Positions 8,753 to 17,065 of a stretch of DNA of 64,000 bases are shown here, piece after piece. The DNA is taken from NCBI RefSeq assembly GCF_013177695.1, contig NZ_WOEY01000153.1, forward strand, positions 32,942 to 96,941. The letters are read 5' to 3'. The notes beneath the pieces are model-generated. The model ran no database searches. It saw only the letters and a list, made by a program, of their open reading frames with translations, and was not told the origin of the DNA. Both the position numbers and the translations under genes were made by a program. Origin of the DNA: Paraburkholderia solitsugae (GTDB lineage Bacteria; Pseudomonadota; Gammaproteobacteria; Burkholderiales; Burkholderiaceae). Every line of letters starts with the position of its first letter. Positions within the stretch are counted from its first letter, which is position 1.

Positions 8753-8998
8753 CTACGGAAAGGCCCGCGGCTTCGGAATGCCGGCGCCGTGTTCGATGTC
8801 GTCGACGCCTTGCTGGTGCGCTGCGGCGATAGCTTCGGCTTCATCCGCGTAGCCGTTGTCGCCGCCGACGGTGGTCCACGGCTTGACGGCTTTCTCGCGA
8901 TGCCGGATTTCGTATTCCGCGTCCCAGCGTGCACCGTTGAGTTCGAGCGGACGGACGTGAATCGAGTACACGCCGTAGAGGAAGAGCTGTTCAGCCAT
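8753..8998 (-). CDS. Small uncharacterised protein (81 aa)
   Basis: A compact acidic protein of unknown function. GGAGG lies 5 bases before the ATG at 8998. It opens with a hydrophobic beta-like segment (AEQLFLYGVYSIHVRPLELNG), continues with a charged strand (WDAEYEIRHREKAVKPW) and ends with an Ala/Glu helix (DEAEAIAAAHQQGVDDIEHG) and a proline-rich tail. The strand-strand-helix plan matches the next upstream gene, so the two may be related small cytosolic proteins of one fold. No signal peptide or membrane segment is visible. I do not recognise a named family with certainty. Confidence 0.75.
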   Translation of the reverse strand: MAEQLFLYGVYSIHVRPLELNGARWDAEYEIRHREKAVKPWTTVGGDNGYADEAEAIAAAHQQGVDDIEHGAGIPKPRAFP

Positions 8999-9059
8999 GG
9001 TCGCCTCCAGCCGGTTGATTCAGAAGTGGCGCGGTGCGCTGGGCGCGGCGCCGGGTTGC

Positions 9060-9290
9060 CTAGAGTTCGATTTCCCCAAGGATGCGATGGGCGAGGGCCT
9101 TGGCTTCCTCGAGGGCTTCCTCGGGCGTGGACGAGGAGGATTCGACTTCGTAGACCGTGGTTTCCTGGTCTTCGGATGCTTCGCCTTCGTCGCGGGAAAG
9201 GGTGACCAAGCCCTGCCACGTGTCGCTTTGTACTTCTCTTACCGACGCGGTGGCCGTATAGATGCCTTTGGTGTAGGTGATGTCATCCAT
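9060..9290 (-). CDS. Small acidic uncharacterised protein (76 aa)
   Basis: AAGGAG sits 7 bases before the ATG at 9290. The protein is strongly acidic. It starts with beta-like segments (YTKGIYTATASVREVQSDTWQGLVTL), has a Glu/Asp/Ser-rich middle, and ends in a helix (TPEEALEEAKALAHRILGEIEL). Its plan resembles the 81-residue protein encoded 61 bases downstream, suggesting a two-gene unit of paralogous small proteins. No function can be assigned. Confidence 0.75.
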   Translation of the reverse strand: MDDITYTKGIYTATASVREVQSDTWQGLVTLSRDEGEASEDQETTVYEVESSSSTPEEALEEAKALAHRILGEIEL

Positions 9291-9436
9291 GGCGACGCTC
9301 CTTGTTCCAAAGGGTTGGATTTTTCATCCTAGCACGATGATTGAGATTCGGCTGTTCGCCTGCGCGGCGCCCGATGGCAAGGACCGATGTGGGCAACCGA
9401 TGTCTACAACAATACGCGCCGCACAAGGCAAAAAAA

Positions 9437-10345
9437 CTACAGCAGCGCGACAACTTCGTCCAAAGAAGGTGCATGCGCACCAGCATGGCGGCAAGCCGCG
9501 GCGCCGGCGGCCAACGAAAAGGCGAGGTGTTCCGGCCACGTTCGCTGAGGCGCGGTCATCAAACTGAACAGCAAACCACCGATAGAAGCATCCCCCGCGC
9601 CAACCGTATCGACCACTTCGACCCGAGGCGGCCGAGCCTCCACAACCATGGCGCCGTCGATCAACATGGACGTCTCCGGCCCGCGTGTCACCAGCACGGT
9701 GGCGGCAGGATTCATGGCGCGCAACTGTGCAAGCGCGCCGGCCTCATCGTCCGTCTTGAACAGCATGCGCAAATCCTCGTCTGACACCTTGATCAGATCG
9801 GCTAGCGCGGCCATCTTCCGCAACGTGGGCTCGTACCCCTGCTCCATCAGGTTCCGGTAGTTCGGATCGAAACTGATCTTCACGCCGCGCGCGCGCAACT
9901 CGGCCGCCAACGCGGCAAGCGTAGCCCCAAGCGGCTGACGCACCAGGCTGATGCAGCCAAAGTGCGCCCACTTCACCTGCTCGATCCAGCCAGCTGGCAG
10001 GCGCGCCGGATCGAACGCCAGATCGGCGCCGTTCTCACCCATGAAAAAGTACGCAGGCGGATGCGTCTGATGGACGATCGCCAGCAGGGGCGGGCGCTCC
10101 ACGCGCTGCATGAAGCGCATGTCGAGCCCAGCGGCAACGCTTGCGTTCCACAGTTCGTCGGAGAAGTTGTCGACGCCCAGCGACCCGGCACAGGCCGTCG
10201 GCAAACCGAGCCGCGCCACGCAGCGCGCGACGTTCCAGCCGGCGCCGCCAGGACGCGAGAGCCATTGGGAGGCGCCGGTTCGCACGAGGTCGGTGAGGAT
10301 GTCGCCGGCTGAAACGAAGAAGGGGAATTCGGTGTTAGCGCTCAT
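9437..10345 (-). CDS. PfkB-family carbohydrate kinase, probable fructokinase
   Basis: A 302-residue ribokinase-fold kinase. It has an N-terminal GxGxN-like sugar-binding region (SRPGGAGWNVARCVARLG near residues 29-46) and the C-terminal PfkB signature DTVGAGDA near residue 243, whose Asp is the catalytic base. Family members phosphorylate fructose or related sugars with ATP. It is the last gene of a lacI-isomerase-kinase operon, 5 bases after the isomerase stop. An AGE-type isomerase can make fructose from mannose, so fructose to fructose-6-phosphate is the likely reaction, though other ketoses are possible. Confidence 0.92.
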   Translation of the reverse strand: MSANTEFPFFVSAGDILTDLVRTGASQWLSRPGGAGWNVARCVARLGLPTACAGSLGVDNFSDELWNASVAAGLDMRFMQRVERPPLLAIVHQTHPPAYFFMGENGADLAFDPARLPAGWIEQVKWAHFGCISLVRQPLGATLAALAAELRARGVKISFDPNYRNLMEQGYEPTLRKMAALADLIKVSDEDLRMLFKTDDEAGALAQLRAMNPAATVLVTRGPETSMLIDGAMVVEARPPRVEVVDTVGAGDASIGGLLFSLMTAPQRTWPEHLAFSLAAGAAACRHAGAHAPSLDEVVALL

Positions 10346-10350
10346 TTTGC

Positions 10351-11625
10351 TTACTCCGCGGATTCGGACGCAGTGGCCACGCCGTCAGGCAGTGCGTGCG
10401 CCAGCACCTCATAGCACGCGCCCATCGTGTGATAGTCGGTCTTGCCGGCAGGGCTCTTTTCGTCGCTGTATTTACGGTTGTCGCACGTGAGGATGCGGTA
10501 CCACGCGCCATACTTGTGATCGACGAAATGCGCCCAGCTGTAGCGCCAGATCTCGTCGTACCAGTCCCAGAAGCGTTCGTTGCCGGTGCGCTTGCCGAGC
10601 AGCGCCGCGGTCGCGAACGTCTCCGCCTGAACCCAGAAATACTTGTCGTGGTCGCACACGGTGCCGTCCGGCCCGAAGCCGTAATAGAGGCCGCCGTGGT
10701 CTTCGTCCCAGGCGTGCGTCATCGCGGCGTCGAATAGCTCGATAGCGCGCGGCAGCAACCACGGCAACGGACGATAGCGCTCCAGAATCAGCAGCAGCTT
10801 GGCCCACTCGGTCTGATGCCCCGGCTGGAAACCCCACGGGCGGAAGATGTTCGAGCTGTCTTCCTCGTTGTAATGCCAGTCGACCGACCAGTCCGCGTGA
10901 AAGTGCTCCCACACGAGTCCTTGCGACAGCTTCGCCTGCCGCAGCGTGATGTTCGACGCTACCCGTTCCGCACGATCCAGATAGACCAGGTGTCCGGTCG
11001 CTTCGTGCGCGGTGAGCAGGGCCTCGGTGGTGTGCATGTTCGCGTTCTGGCCGCGGTACGAACTGACGCGCCAGTCGGGCGTTGCTTCGTCGGCATAGAG
11101 GCCGGCGGCGGCGTCCCAGAAGCGGTGTTCCATCAACTCGAAGGTCGTGCCGATCATCGGCTTCGCTTCCTCGATGCCGGCCATCGCCGCATGCGAATAC
11201 GCGAGCAGGACGAACGCGAGGCCGTAGCAGTGGCGCGTGGCGTCGAGCGTGTGTTTCTTGCCGTCACGCCATTCGAGCTCCCAGTCGTAGCCTTGCTGCT
11301 CAGCGTCCCAATGCGTTTCGCGCAGGAAGCGCAAACCGTGGCGCGTGTACTCGAGATGCTGCGGGTCGCCGAACTGGCGATACGCCATCGCGTAGTTGAA
11401 GATGTAGCGGCACGTGCTCACCAGATGCCGCGTGGTCTTGTCGTAGACCGAGCCGTCGTCGCGGAAGAAATGGAAGAAGCCGCCGCTCGGATCGAGCACG
11501 TTCGGCGCGTAAAAGCGCAGCGTGTCCTGCACATGAGCGAGCAGAAAGTCGCGCTTGCGGAAGCTGTCGACGGGCGGCGCGGCAGCGGCGCCGTTGGCGG
11601 GGTGAAGCGGATCGGATTGCGTCAT
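10351..11625 (-). CDS. AGE-family sugar epimerase/isomerase (probable mannose isomerase)
   Basis: The 424-residue protein belongs to the N-acylglucosamine 2-epimerase superfamily with an (alpha/alpha)6 barrel. Conserved elements include HLVSTCRYIFNYA (about 67-79), ANMHTTEALLTAHEATG (His-containing, about 194-210), FRPWGFQPGHQTEWAKLLL (about 265-283) and the C-terminal TDYHTMGACYEVL. These carry the His and Glu/Arg residues used for proton transfer in the family. Its start overlaps the lacI stop (ATGA), showing translational coupling. With a PfkB kinase next in the operon, mannose-fructose isomerisation is the likely role. Epimerisation of N-acylglucosamine is less likely because no amino-sugar genes are nearby. 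Confidence 0.9.
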   Translation of the reverse strand: MTQSDPLHPANGAAAAPPVDSFRKRDFLLAHVQDTLRFYAPNVLDPSGGFFHFFRDDGSVYDKTTRHLVSTCRYIFNYAMAYRQFGDPQHLEYTRHGLRFLRETHWDAEQQGYDWELEWRDGKKHTLDATRHCYGLAFVLLAYSHAAMAGIEEAKPMIGTTFELMEHRFWDAAAGLYADEATPDWRVSSYRGQNANMHTTEALLTAHEATGHLVYLDRAERVASNITLRQAKLSQGLVWEHFHADWSVDWHYNEEDSSNIFRPWGFQPGHQTEWAKLLLILERYRPLPWLLPRAIELFDAAMTHAWDEDHGGLYYGFGPDGTVCDHDKYFWVQAETFATAALLGKRTGNERFWDWYDEIWRYSWAHFVDHKYGAWYRILTCDNRKYSDEKSPAGKTDYHTMGACYEVLAHALPDGVATASESAE

Positions 11626-12608
11626 GGCGTTTTTACCAAAGTACTGGCACGGGCAATGAGATGGACGGGCAAGCGGACTTCGAGTTCGGCGGGGGCGTCT
11701 TCAAGCAGCAGCTCGACACCGCGCCGGCCGAGCGCTTCCTTGTCGACTGAAATGGTCGATAGGGGCGGCGTGGCATGCGCGGCGGCGGGAATGTCGTCGA
11801 AGCCGATGATCGCGATGTCCTCGGGCACGCGGATGCCGCGCGCGAGGCACGCGCGCAGCGCGGCGAGCGCGGCGGCGTCGTTGTACGCGAATACGGCGTC
11901 GGGCCGCGGGCCGGGCGCGTCGAGCAACTTGTGCATCGCGCGCGCGGCGCCGCTGTCGGGATCGAGGCCGGCGTCGATCGTGACTTCCAGCGAGGGGTCG
12001 AACAACAATCCCGCTTCGAAAAACGCGCGCCGGTAACCGAGCGCGCGCTGGGCGATGCTGAAGTGCGCGAGCGAGCCGCCGATGAACGCGACGCGCTTGC
12101 GCTGCTGCGCGAACAGATGGCGCATGGCGAGCGTGGCGCCCGCGGCGTTGTCGAGATTCACCGAGCGCAGGCCCGGCGCCCACAGGTCGATCAGCACGAG
12201 CGGGCGTTGCATCGCGACCAGCGTGGTCAGCGTTTCGGGCTCGACGAAGCCGGCGATCGCCACCGCGTCCGGCGCATGCAGGCGCATCTGCTGGATCACG
12301 TCTTCGGTCGGACCGGCGGTCAGCACGGAAGGGACGATGCCGCGTTCGCGGCACGCGTCTTCCACGCCATGCAGCACGTGCGAAAAGAACGGGCTGACGG
12401 CGAAGTTGTTGTGCTGGCGGTGCAACAGAAAGGTGAGGCGGCGGATGCGCGGGCGCAGTTGGGCGGCGTCATAGCCGAGCTGCCGCGCCGCTTCGACCAC
12501 GCGTTCGCGGGTGGCCTCGGACAGGCCGGGCTGATTCTTCAAGGCGCGTGAGACGGTGCCGATCGACACGCTGGCCGCGCGGGCGACGTCGCGGATGGTT
12601 GTGGCCAT
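11622..12608 (-). CDS. LacI-family transcriptional regulator
   Basis: A 328-residue repressor from the ATG at 12608. A GTG 11 codons upstream is possible, but the LacI helix-turn-helix (ATTIRDVARAASVSIGTVSR) normally begins within the first few residues. The hinge region is followed by a periplasmic-binding-protein-like sugar domain (DAVFAYNDAAALAALRACLARG, IAIIGFDDIPAAAH). It heads the operon with the AGE isomerase and PfkB kinase and is probably a sugar- or sugar-phosphate-responsive repressor of it. Two related TTTAGTAAAA-type sequences lie upstream of its own gene, suggesting autoregulation. Confidence 0.94.
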   Translation of the reverse strand: MATTIRDVARAASVSIGTVSRALKNQPGLSEATRERVVEAARQLGYDAAQLRPRIRRLTFLLHRQHNNFAVSPFFSHVLHGVEDACRERGIVPSVLTAGPTEDVIQQMRLHAPDAVAIAGFVEPETLTTLVAMQRPLVLIDLWAPGLRSVNLDNAAGATLAMRHLFAQQRKRVAFIGGSLAHFSIAQRALGYRRAFFEAGLLFDPSLEVTIDAGLDPDSGAARAMHKLLDAPGPRPDAVFAYNDAAALAALRACLARGIRVPEDIAIIGFDDIPAAAHATPPLSTISVDKEALGRRGVELLLEDAPAELEVRLPVHLIARASTLVKTP

Positions 12609-12663
12609 CGAATGAAGCGGCCGCAAGAGGGCGGGCCGCACGGTGTTTGGGTTCGGGCGATTG

Positions 12664-12684
12664 TATAGTAAAACTTGGCTAAAG
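12664..12684. promoter_or_regulatory. LacI-type operator candidate, proximal copy
   Basis: TATAGTAAAACTTGGCTAAAG lies 56-76 bases before the lacI start. It matches the distal sequence at 12754-12773 in the pattern TAGTAAAA-(A/C)TTG-(G)CTAAA. AT-rich imperfect dyads of this size are usual for LacI-family regulators that control their own operon. Binding by the adjacent regulator is inferred. Confidence 0.4.
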
Positions 12685-12750
12685 CCGCTTCGCTATCGCG
12701 CGATCCATACCCGGAGATACCCGTAGACAGTGGCGCTGGCCTGATTTTTG

Positions 12751-12775
12751 TTGTTTAGTAAAAATTGCTAAACAA
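12751..12775. promoter_or_regulatory. LacI-type operator candidate, distal copy
   Basis: Perfect 8-base inverted arms TTGTTTAG (12751-12758) and CTAAACAA (12768-12775) flank a 9-base AT-rich centre. The element is about 90 bases upstream of the related proximal copy, compatible with looping between two sites. It also lies just downstream of the EAL-GGDEF gene, but no T-run follows on that strand, so an operator is more likely than a terminator. Confidence 0.45.
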
Positions 12776-12806
12776 GCTTGATATTGGTGTCGTCACGCTC
12801 GCTCGC

Positions 12807-14660
12807 TCAGTCGAAAGGCATCGCCACCACGTCGGCCTGTCCACGTAACAGCGCTACGCTCTCATCCGCATCGATCAGCACGAAGCCGCTCGTCTCGTGC
12901 TTCGCGCGCCGCTTCGCCAGCGCCGCGACGGACGCGATTTCCTCGCTGCTGTAAAACGACGGGCCGCCGTCCGACTCGACGCGCACGCAGCCGATCGCCA
13001 TCGTCACGAAGCCGAAGAAGGTCGGGTTGCCGCGCCGGTCTTCACCATGGATGCCGCCGGCCAGCCGGTCGGCGGGCGCGTAGAAACGCTGCGCGCCTTC
13101 GTTGAACAGATGGATCGCGCGCAGGACGCGGTCCTGCCAGTCCTCGCTCTGGAACAGGATCAGGAAGTCGTCACCGCCGACGTGGCCGAGGAAATCGCGG
13201 GTCGGGTCGCAGACGTCCGCGAGCACGGCGGCCGCGAATTTCAGCACTTCGTCGCCCTGCCAGTAGCCGTACTGATCGTTGAAGGGCTTGAAGTGATTCA
13301 GATCGACGTAGCTCGCGTAGAAGCCGGCGTCGTTGCCGAGCAGGCGGGCGATGTGCGAACTGATCGGGATGTTGCCCGGCAGGAAGGTCAGCGGGTTCGC
13401 GTAGCGCGCGGCTTCGATGCGCACCTCGGTCACCGCGCGCACCAGATTCTCGCCCGTGCCGAGACCGGCGTATTTGCCGTCGTTGTCGGTGATGACGAAG
13501 CCGTCGGCGAGATAACGCTGGTCGTCGCTTGCGAGCAGCTTGGCCATCTGCTCGACGGTCATCGATTGCTCGATGATCACCGGCGATGCGTTCGCAAACT
13601 GCAAGCATGGACGCTTGCCGAACAGCTCGCGGTGATACGGCAGCGCGTAGCGGTCCATGAAGCCGCGACGGTTGATGAGCGCAACCGGTTCGTCGTGCTC
13701 GACCACCGCCACCGCATGCAGATCGGGCAGACGGTTGAACAGTTCGAATACGTCGTTGTTGGTCGCGTGGCGTGGCAGAGCGGGCGCGTGCACCATCATC
13801 TTCGCCGACGCCGTGCCGCCCGACGGCGACGCGCTGCTCACCGTGCGTGTGGTCTCCGGGAACACCGCAATGTGGCCCGCGCGCAGGGCGTCATGGGCGT
13901 CGTCGGTGACGCGGCGGGCCGGCTGCGCATGCGGCCGGCCGAAGAAATAGCCCTGCCCGCAGCCGATCCCCATGTCGCGCACCACGATCAGATCGGCTTC
14001 GTCCTCGATGCCTTCGGCCACCAGCCGCGCACCGCTTGCGTTGGCGAAGTGCTGCATCGCACGCACGGCTTCGAACTTGAGCGAATCGCTGGAGATGCCG
14101 TGGATGAAGAATCGGTCGATCTTCACGACGTCCGGTTGCAGGCGCACCCAAAGATTCATGCTGGCGTTCGCGGTGCCGTAGTCGTCCAGCGCGAATTGCG
14201 CGCCGACTGTGCGCAGCGCCGAAATCACCGGCAGAAAGCTGGCGACATCCGGAATCGTGCTTTGCTCGGTCAGCTCGATCACGATCCGTTGCGGATCCAC
14301 ACCGCGATGACGCAGCAGCGCGAGCGTGTCGTCGCGTGCTTCGGCCAACTGACGGATCGCGCCCGCGCTGAAATTGAGAAACAGCTTGCCGTCGAAATCG
14401 AGCCTCGCGAACGCGTCGATGCAGGTGCGCGCGGCGGCTTGCTCGAGATCAAGCGTGCAGCCTTCGGCGAGCGCCTGCGAGAACAAGGCGAACGGCGCTT
14501 CGAGCGAGGTGCCCGCCGGGCCGCGGATCAAACCTTCGTAGCCGAGGATCGCGCCGTCGTCGAAATCGATGATCGGCTGGAATACGGCGGACAACTCACG
14601 CCGGGCGATCAACTCATCGATGCGCGGCGTAGCGGATCGGGAGGGCGAACGAGGTTGCAT
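12807..14660 (-). CDS. EAL-CBS-GGDEF cyclic-di-GMP signalling protein
   Basis: The 617-residue cytosolic protein has an N-terminal EAL phosphodiesterase domain (about 15-255), a CBS pair (about 300-425) and a C-terminal GGDEF domain (about 430-600). The EAL signature reads E42-G43-L44-I-R. Other EAL motifs are present: NFS, IELTEQ, LDDYGTANAS, VKIDRFF and AEGIED. The GGDEF loop is GGDDF, which keeps the acidic residues needed for cyclase chemistry. No membrane segments are seen. CBS pairs usually sense adenine nucleotides. Whether it makes, degrades or only binds cyclic-di-GMP cannot be decided from sequence; the altered EAL signature and the DYGTA variant of DFGTG are worth noting. It is monocistronic. 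Confidence 0.93.
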   Translation of the reverse strand: MQPRSPSRSATPRIDELIARRELSAVFQPIIDFDDGAILGYEGLIRGPAGTSLEAPFALFSQALAEGCTLDLEQAAARTCIDAFARLDFDGKLFLNFSAGAIRQLAEARDDTLALLRHRGVDPQRIVIELTEQSTIPDVASFLPVISALRTVGAQFALDDYGTANASMNLWVRLQPDVVKIDRFFIHGISSDSLKFEAVRAMQHFANASGARLVAEGIEDEADLIVVRDMGIGCGQGYFFGRPHAQPARRVTDDAHDALRAGHIAVFPETTRTVSSASPSGGTASAKMMVHAPALPRHATNNDVFELFNRLPDLHAVAVVEHDEPVALINRRGFMDRYALPYHRELFGKRPCLQFANASPVIIEQSMTVEQMAKLLASDDQRYLADGFVITDNDGKYAGLGTGENLVRAVTEVRIEAARYANPLTFLPGNIPISSHIARLLGNDAGFYASYVDLNHFKPFNDQYGYWQGDEVLKFAAAVLADVCDPTRDFLGHVGGDDFLILFQSEDWQDRVLRAIHLFNEGAQRFYAPADRLAGGIHGEDRRGNPTFFGFVTMAIGCVRVESDGGPSFYSSEEIASVAALAKRRAKHETSGFVLIDADESVALLRGQADVVAMPFD

Positions 14661-14856
14661 GGCAGTTAGGCGGAGCGATCGACCTTCGGCTTATCGACCC
14701 ATCCTGTCTGGAATTAAGTGAACTTTTAGTGAAACGTTGCACTGCGATGGTGCGTCGCGGCCTTGGGGTGTGCTGCTGGCGGGTTCTGCCACGGCCAGGA
14801 GTTTGCCTATGCCATCCGGCTGAGGCGACAGCGGCGGCGTTTGAGCGTGAAATAAC

Positions 14857-14880
14857 AAAAAAGCCGCACGAGGCGGCTTT
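14857..14880 (-). terminator. Intrinsic terminator of the SBF-like carrier gene
   Basis: AAGCCGC (14861-14867) pairs with GCGGCTT (14873-14879). Read on the minus strand, the hairpin is followed by a run of six T, 60 bases beyond the stop of the carrier gene. This is a standard rho-independent terminator and separates the carrier from the EAL-GGDEF gene downstream. Confidence 0.85.
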
Positions 14881-14938
14881 CTTCAAATGACGCTCAGGGA
14901 GGGCGCTTATGAATGTCCTGTTTGCATTGCGCGCGTAT

Positions 14939-15967
14939 TCACCGGCGCGCGACAGCGGCGGCGGGCCGCTCGCGCGCGGCCGCGTGGGTTTCGCCGCTGG
15001 TGTCGCGAGCCCCCCAGCGTTGCGCGAGCGCGGCGCACACCATCAACTGGATCTGGTGGAACAGCATCAGAGGCAAGACCACGGCACCCACCGCATGCGA
15101 GGCGAAAATCACCTTGGCCATCGGCACGCCGGCCGCGAGGCTTTTCTTCGAGCCGCAGAAGATGATCGTGATCTGATCGGCGCGGCTAAAACCGAGCCGC
15201 TTGCTGACGAACATCGTCACGGCCAGCGCGAGCGCGAGCAGCACAACGCTGATCAACAGCAGGCCGCCGAGTGCGGACAGCGGGATCTGGTGCCACAGGC
15301 CCTCGTTGACGGCCTCGCTGAACGCGCCGTACACCACCAGCAGGATCGAGCCCTGGTCGACGAACTTCAGCACACCGCGGTTGCGCTCGATCCACTTGCC
15401 GATCAGTGGGCGCAGCAATTGCCCGGCCACGAACGGCACCAGCAGTTGCAGAACGATGTTGCCCACCGTATGCCATGGCGAAGCGCCGCCGCTCGCAGCC
15501 TGATTGGTGACGACGAGGCTGACGAGTGCGGGGGTGATGAAGATACCCAGCAGGCTCGAGGCCGACGCGCTGCACACCGCGGCCGGCACGTTGCCTTTGG
15601 CAATGGACGTGAACGCGATAGACGATTGAACCGTCGACGGCAGCGTGCAGAGGAAGAGGACCCCCGCATAGAGCGCCGGCGTGACAAGTGGCGAAAGGAG
15701 CGGCTTAAGCGCGAGGCCGAGCAGCGGAAACAGCGCGAACGTGCTGAGCAGCACGACCAGATGCAAACGCCAGTGCGTCGCGCCCGCAACGATCGCTTCG
15801 CGTGAGAGTTTGGCGCCGTGCAGGAAAAACAGCAGGCCGACCGCGACGTTCGTCACCCAGTTGAACCCGACGGCGGCCTGCCCGTGAACTGGCAGGAAGC
15901 TGGCAAAGATCACGGTGCCCACGAGGCACAAGGTGAAGTTGTCGGGAAGCAGTTTCGGGCGAGCCAT
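14939..15967 (-). CDS. SBF-like (YfeH/bile-acid:sodium symporter superfamily) carrier
   Basis: A 342-residue inner-membrane protein with about ten hydrophobic helices. Family motifs include GLLFFLHGAKLS (about 44-55), LCTLPSTVQSSIAFTSIAKGN (about 106-126) and IIFCGSKKSLAAGVPMAKVIF (about 268-288), which fit the SBF-like branch represented by YfeH. Members are secondary carriers coupled to sodium or protons; the substrate is unknown. The last 25 residues are Ala/Arg-rich and look disordered. No operon partner is present, and a clear terminator follows. Confidence 0.9.
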   Translation of the reverse strand: MARPKLLPDNFTLCLVGTVIFASFLPVHGQAAVGFNWVTNVAVGLLFFLHGAKLSREAIVAGATHWRLHLVVLLSTFALFPLLGLALKPLLSPLVTPALYAGVLFLCTLPSTVQSSIAFTSIAKGNVPAAVCSASASSLLGIFITPALVSLVVTNQAASGGASPWHTVGNIVLQLLVPFVAGQLLRPLIGKWIERNRGVLKFVDQGSILLVVYGAFSEAVNEGLWHQIPLSALGGLLLISVVLLALALAVTMFVSKRLGFSRADQITIIFCGSKKSLAAGVPMAKVIFASHAVGAVVLPLMLFHQIQLMVCAALAQRWGARDTSGETHAAARERPAAAVARR

Positions 15968-16417
15968 GGCGGAATCTCGATTCGGTGACGCGGAAAGCAG
16001 AGGGCGCGCGCGAATGCACCGCCTCAGGCTATGGAAAACGGCTATTGTTGTTGAAAACTGATTAAATATGCAAATTCATTTGCCGAATCGATTAATGAAC
16101 TTTGCGCATCAAGTCGTTGTGTCGGCAACCTTCGGGCAATGCCTGAGGCCAGTTCCAGTATTGGCGACGGGATCTGTTTGGTCTACTGCCGTTTTGACAA
16201 TCCGGCGAATAATCCGGCTGGGATTCGTCATACGGTGGCGCGTTCGGCGAATCTCGATATAGCCGTTTAATCAAGCCGTTACGGGGCTTTCGCGCAAGGG
16301 CTCTGTCGCGGAAAAACGTCGCAGTAACAAGGTGTTACAACAGCGGTCGAGGCCTAACACTTTTTGGCTCGACACCCTTTGCCGGCGCCCATAAATTACT
16401 GCTCAGAGGCCATCGGG
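15968..16417. other. Non-coding stretch with a dyad near its right end
   Basis: 450 bases without a convincing gene, lower in GC than the surroundings around 16040-16110. A 6-base dyad GTGTTA (16332-16337) / TAACAC (16355-16360) with a 17-base spacer lies about 60 bases before the next gene and could be a regulator site. Short frames here have no ribosome binding site and no coding character. Confidence 0.35.
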
Positions 16418-17065
16418 ATGCCCCGCGCCGCGGCAGATACGCAGCGCTCGTGCCGGTCCCAGTACAAGTCCATCGCAGCTCGAACGGTGGGCTTCAGGCA
16501 AGTCTTCGGGCGTGTGAGTCACTTGGTGGACGGGTTGTCGAGAACGAAGCACTGGGCGTTGGGCGCGGTTATCGCTGCGCTGTGCTCGTTCGCCTACGCA
16601 AAAGTGCCGGACATGCCGCACGGCGGCGGCGGGTATTCGCGTGCCGCCGCGGGCCACGCAATGCGAGGTGATGCGCGCAACGGCGGCCATTACTTTGGCG
16701 GCGCCAATGTCAGGCCGGCCCGTAACAACGTGGCCAACAACTACGCGCGCGTGCCGCATGGCGGCGCGAACTTCGCCGCCGGCAATTACGTTAACGGCTT
16801 TGGCGGCTACAACCCGGGCATGCATCGTGTCGCCGGACCGGCCGGGTATCCTGACAACGGCCGCAGTGGCATGCAGTACGCCGGCGCTATCACCCCTGTC
16901 AGCGCGGAATCGCGCGCGGTGCCGCGGCCGCCGCCCAACGCGCCGGTTCGCACCGGCTCGATTCGCGCCGACGTCGCCCGCTATAACGAAGAGCGCGGCT
17001 CCTCCCGTGCAATGCAGCGCCAGCCTGACGATTCGCGTCAGCAGGAAGTGCCGTACCGTAACTAA
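16418..17065 (+). CDS. Secreted Gly/Asn-rich protein of unknown function
   Basis: The frame encodes a likely exported protein. A hydrophobic segment (HWALGAVIAALCSFAYA) ends in an Ala-x-Ala cleavage site before KVPDMPHGGGG. The mature part is rich in Gly, Asn, Ala, Pro and Arg (for example RPARNNVANNYARVPHGG) and lacks any known domain. The start is uncertain: I chose the ATG at 16418 because AGAGG lies 8 bases upstream, which gives an unusually long charged n-region. A GTG at 16514 would give a normal signal peptide but has no good ribosome binding site. It has no operon partner. Confidence 0.7.
   Translation: MPRAAADTQRSCRSQYKSIAARTVGFRQVFGRVSHLVDGLSRTKHWALGAVIAALCSFAYAKVPDMPHGGGGYSRAAAGHAMRGDARNGGHYFGGANVRPARNNVANNYARVPHGGANFAAGNYVNGFGGYNPGMHRVAGPAGYPDNGRSGMQYAGAITPVSAESRAVPRPPPNAPVRTGSIRADVARYNEERGSSRAMQRQPDDSRQQEVPYRN

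Noticed and set aside
11622..12641. GTG start at 12641 for the LacI-type regulator
   Set aside because: It would add 11 residues before a helix-turn-helix that normally begins at the N-terminus; the ATG at 12608 fits the family.
12751..12775. Reading the TTGTTTAG/CTAAACAA hairpin as a terminator of the EAL-GGDEF gene
   Set aside because: No T-run follows on the minus strand, and a related sequence closer to lacI points to an operator pair.
13657..13950. Long open frames opposite the EAL-GGDEF gene, such as a full-length plus-strand frame at 12897-14669
   Set aside because: High GC makes antisense frames long; these give Arg/Ala-rich nonsense with no motifs, while the minus strand encodes a clear multi-domain protein.
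16068..16262. 64-codon plus-strand frame after the SBF-like carrier
   Set aside because: No ribosome site, no recognisable features, and it lies in a low-GC spacer.
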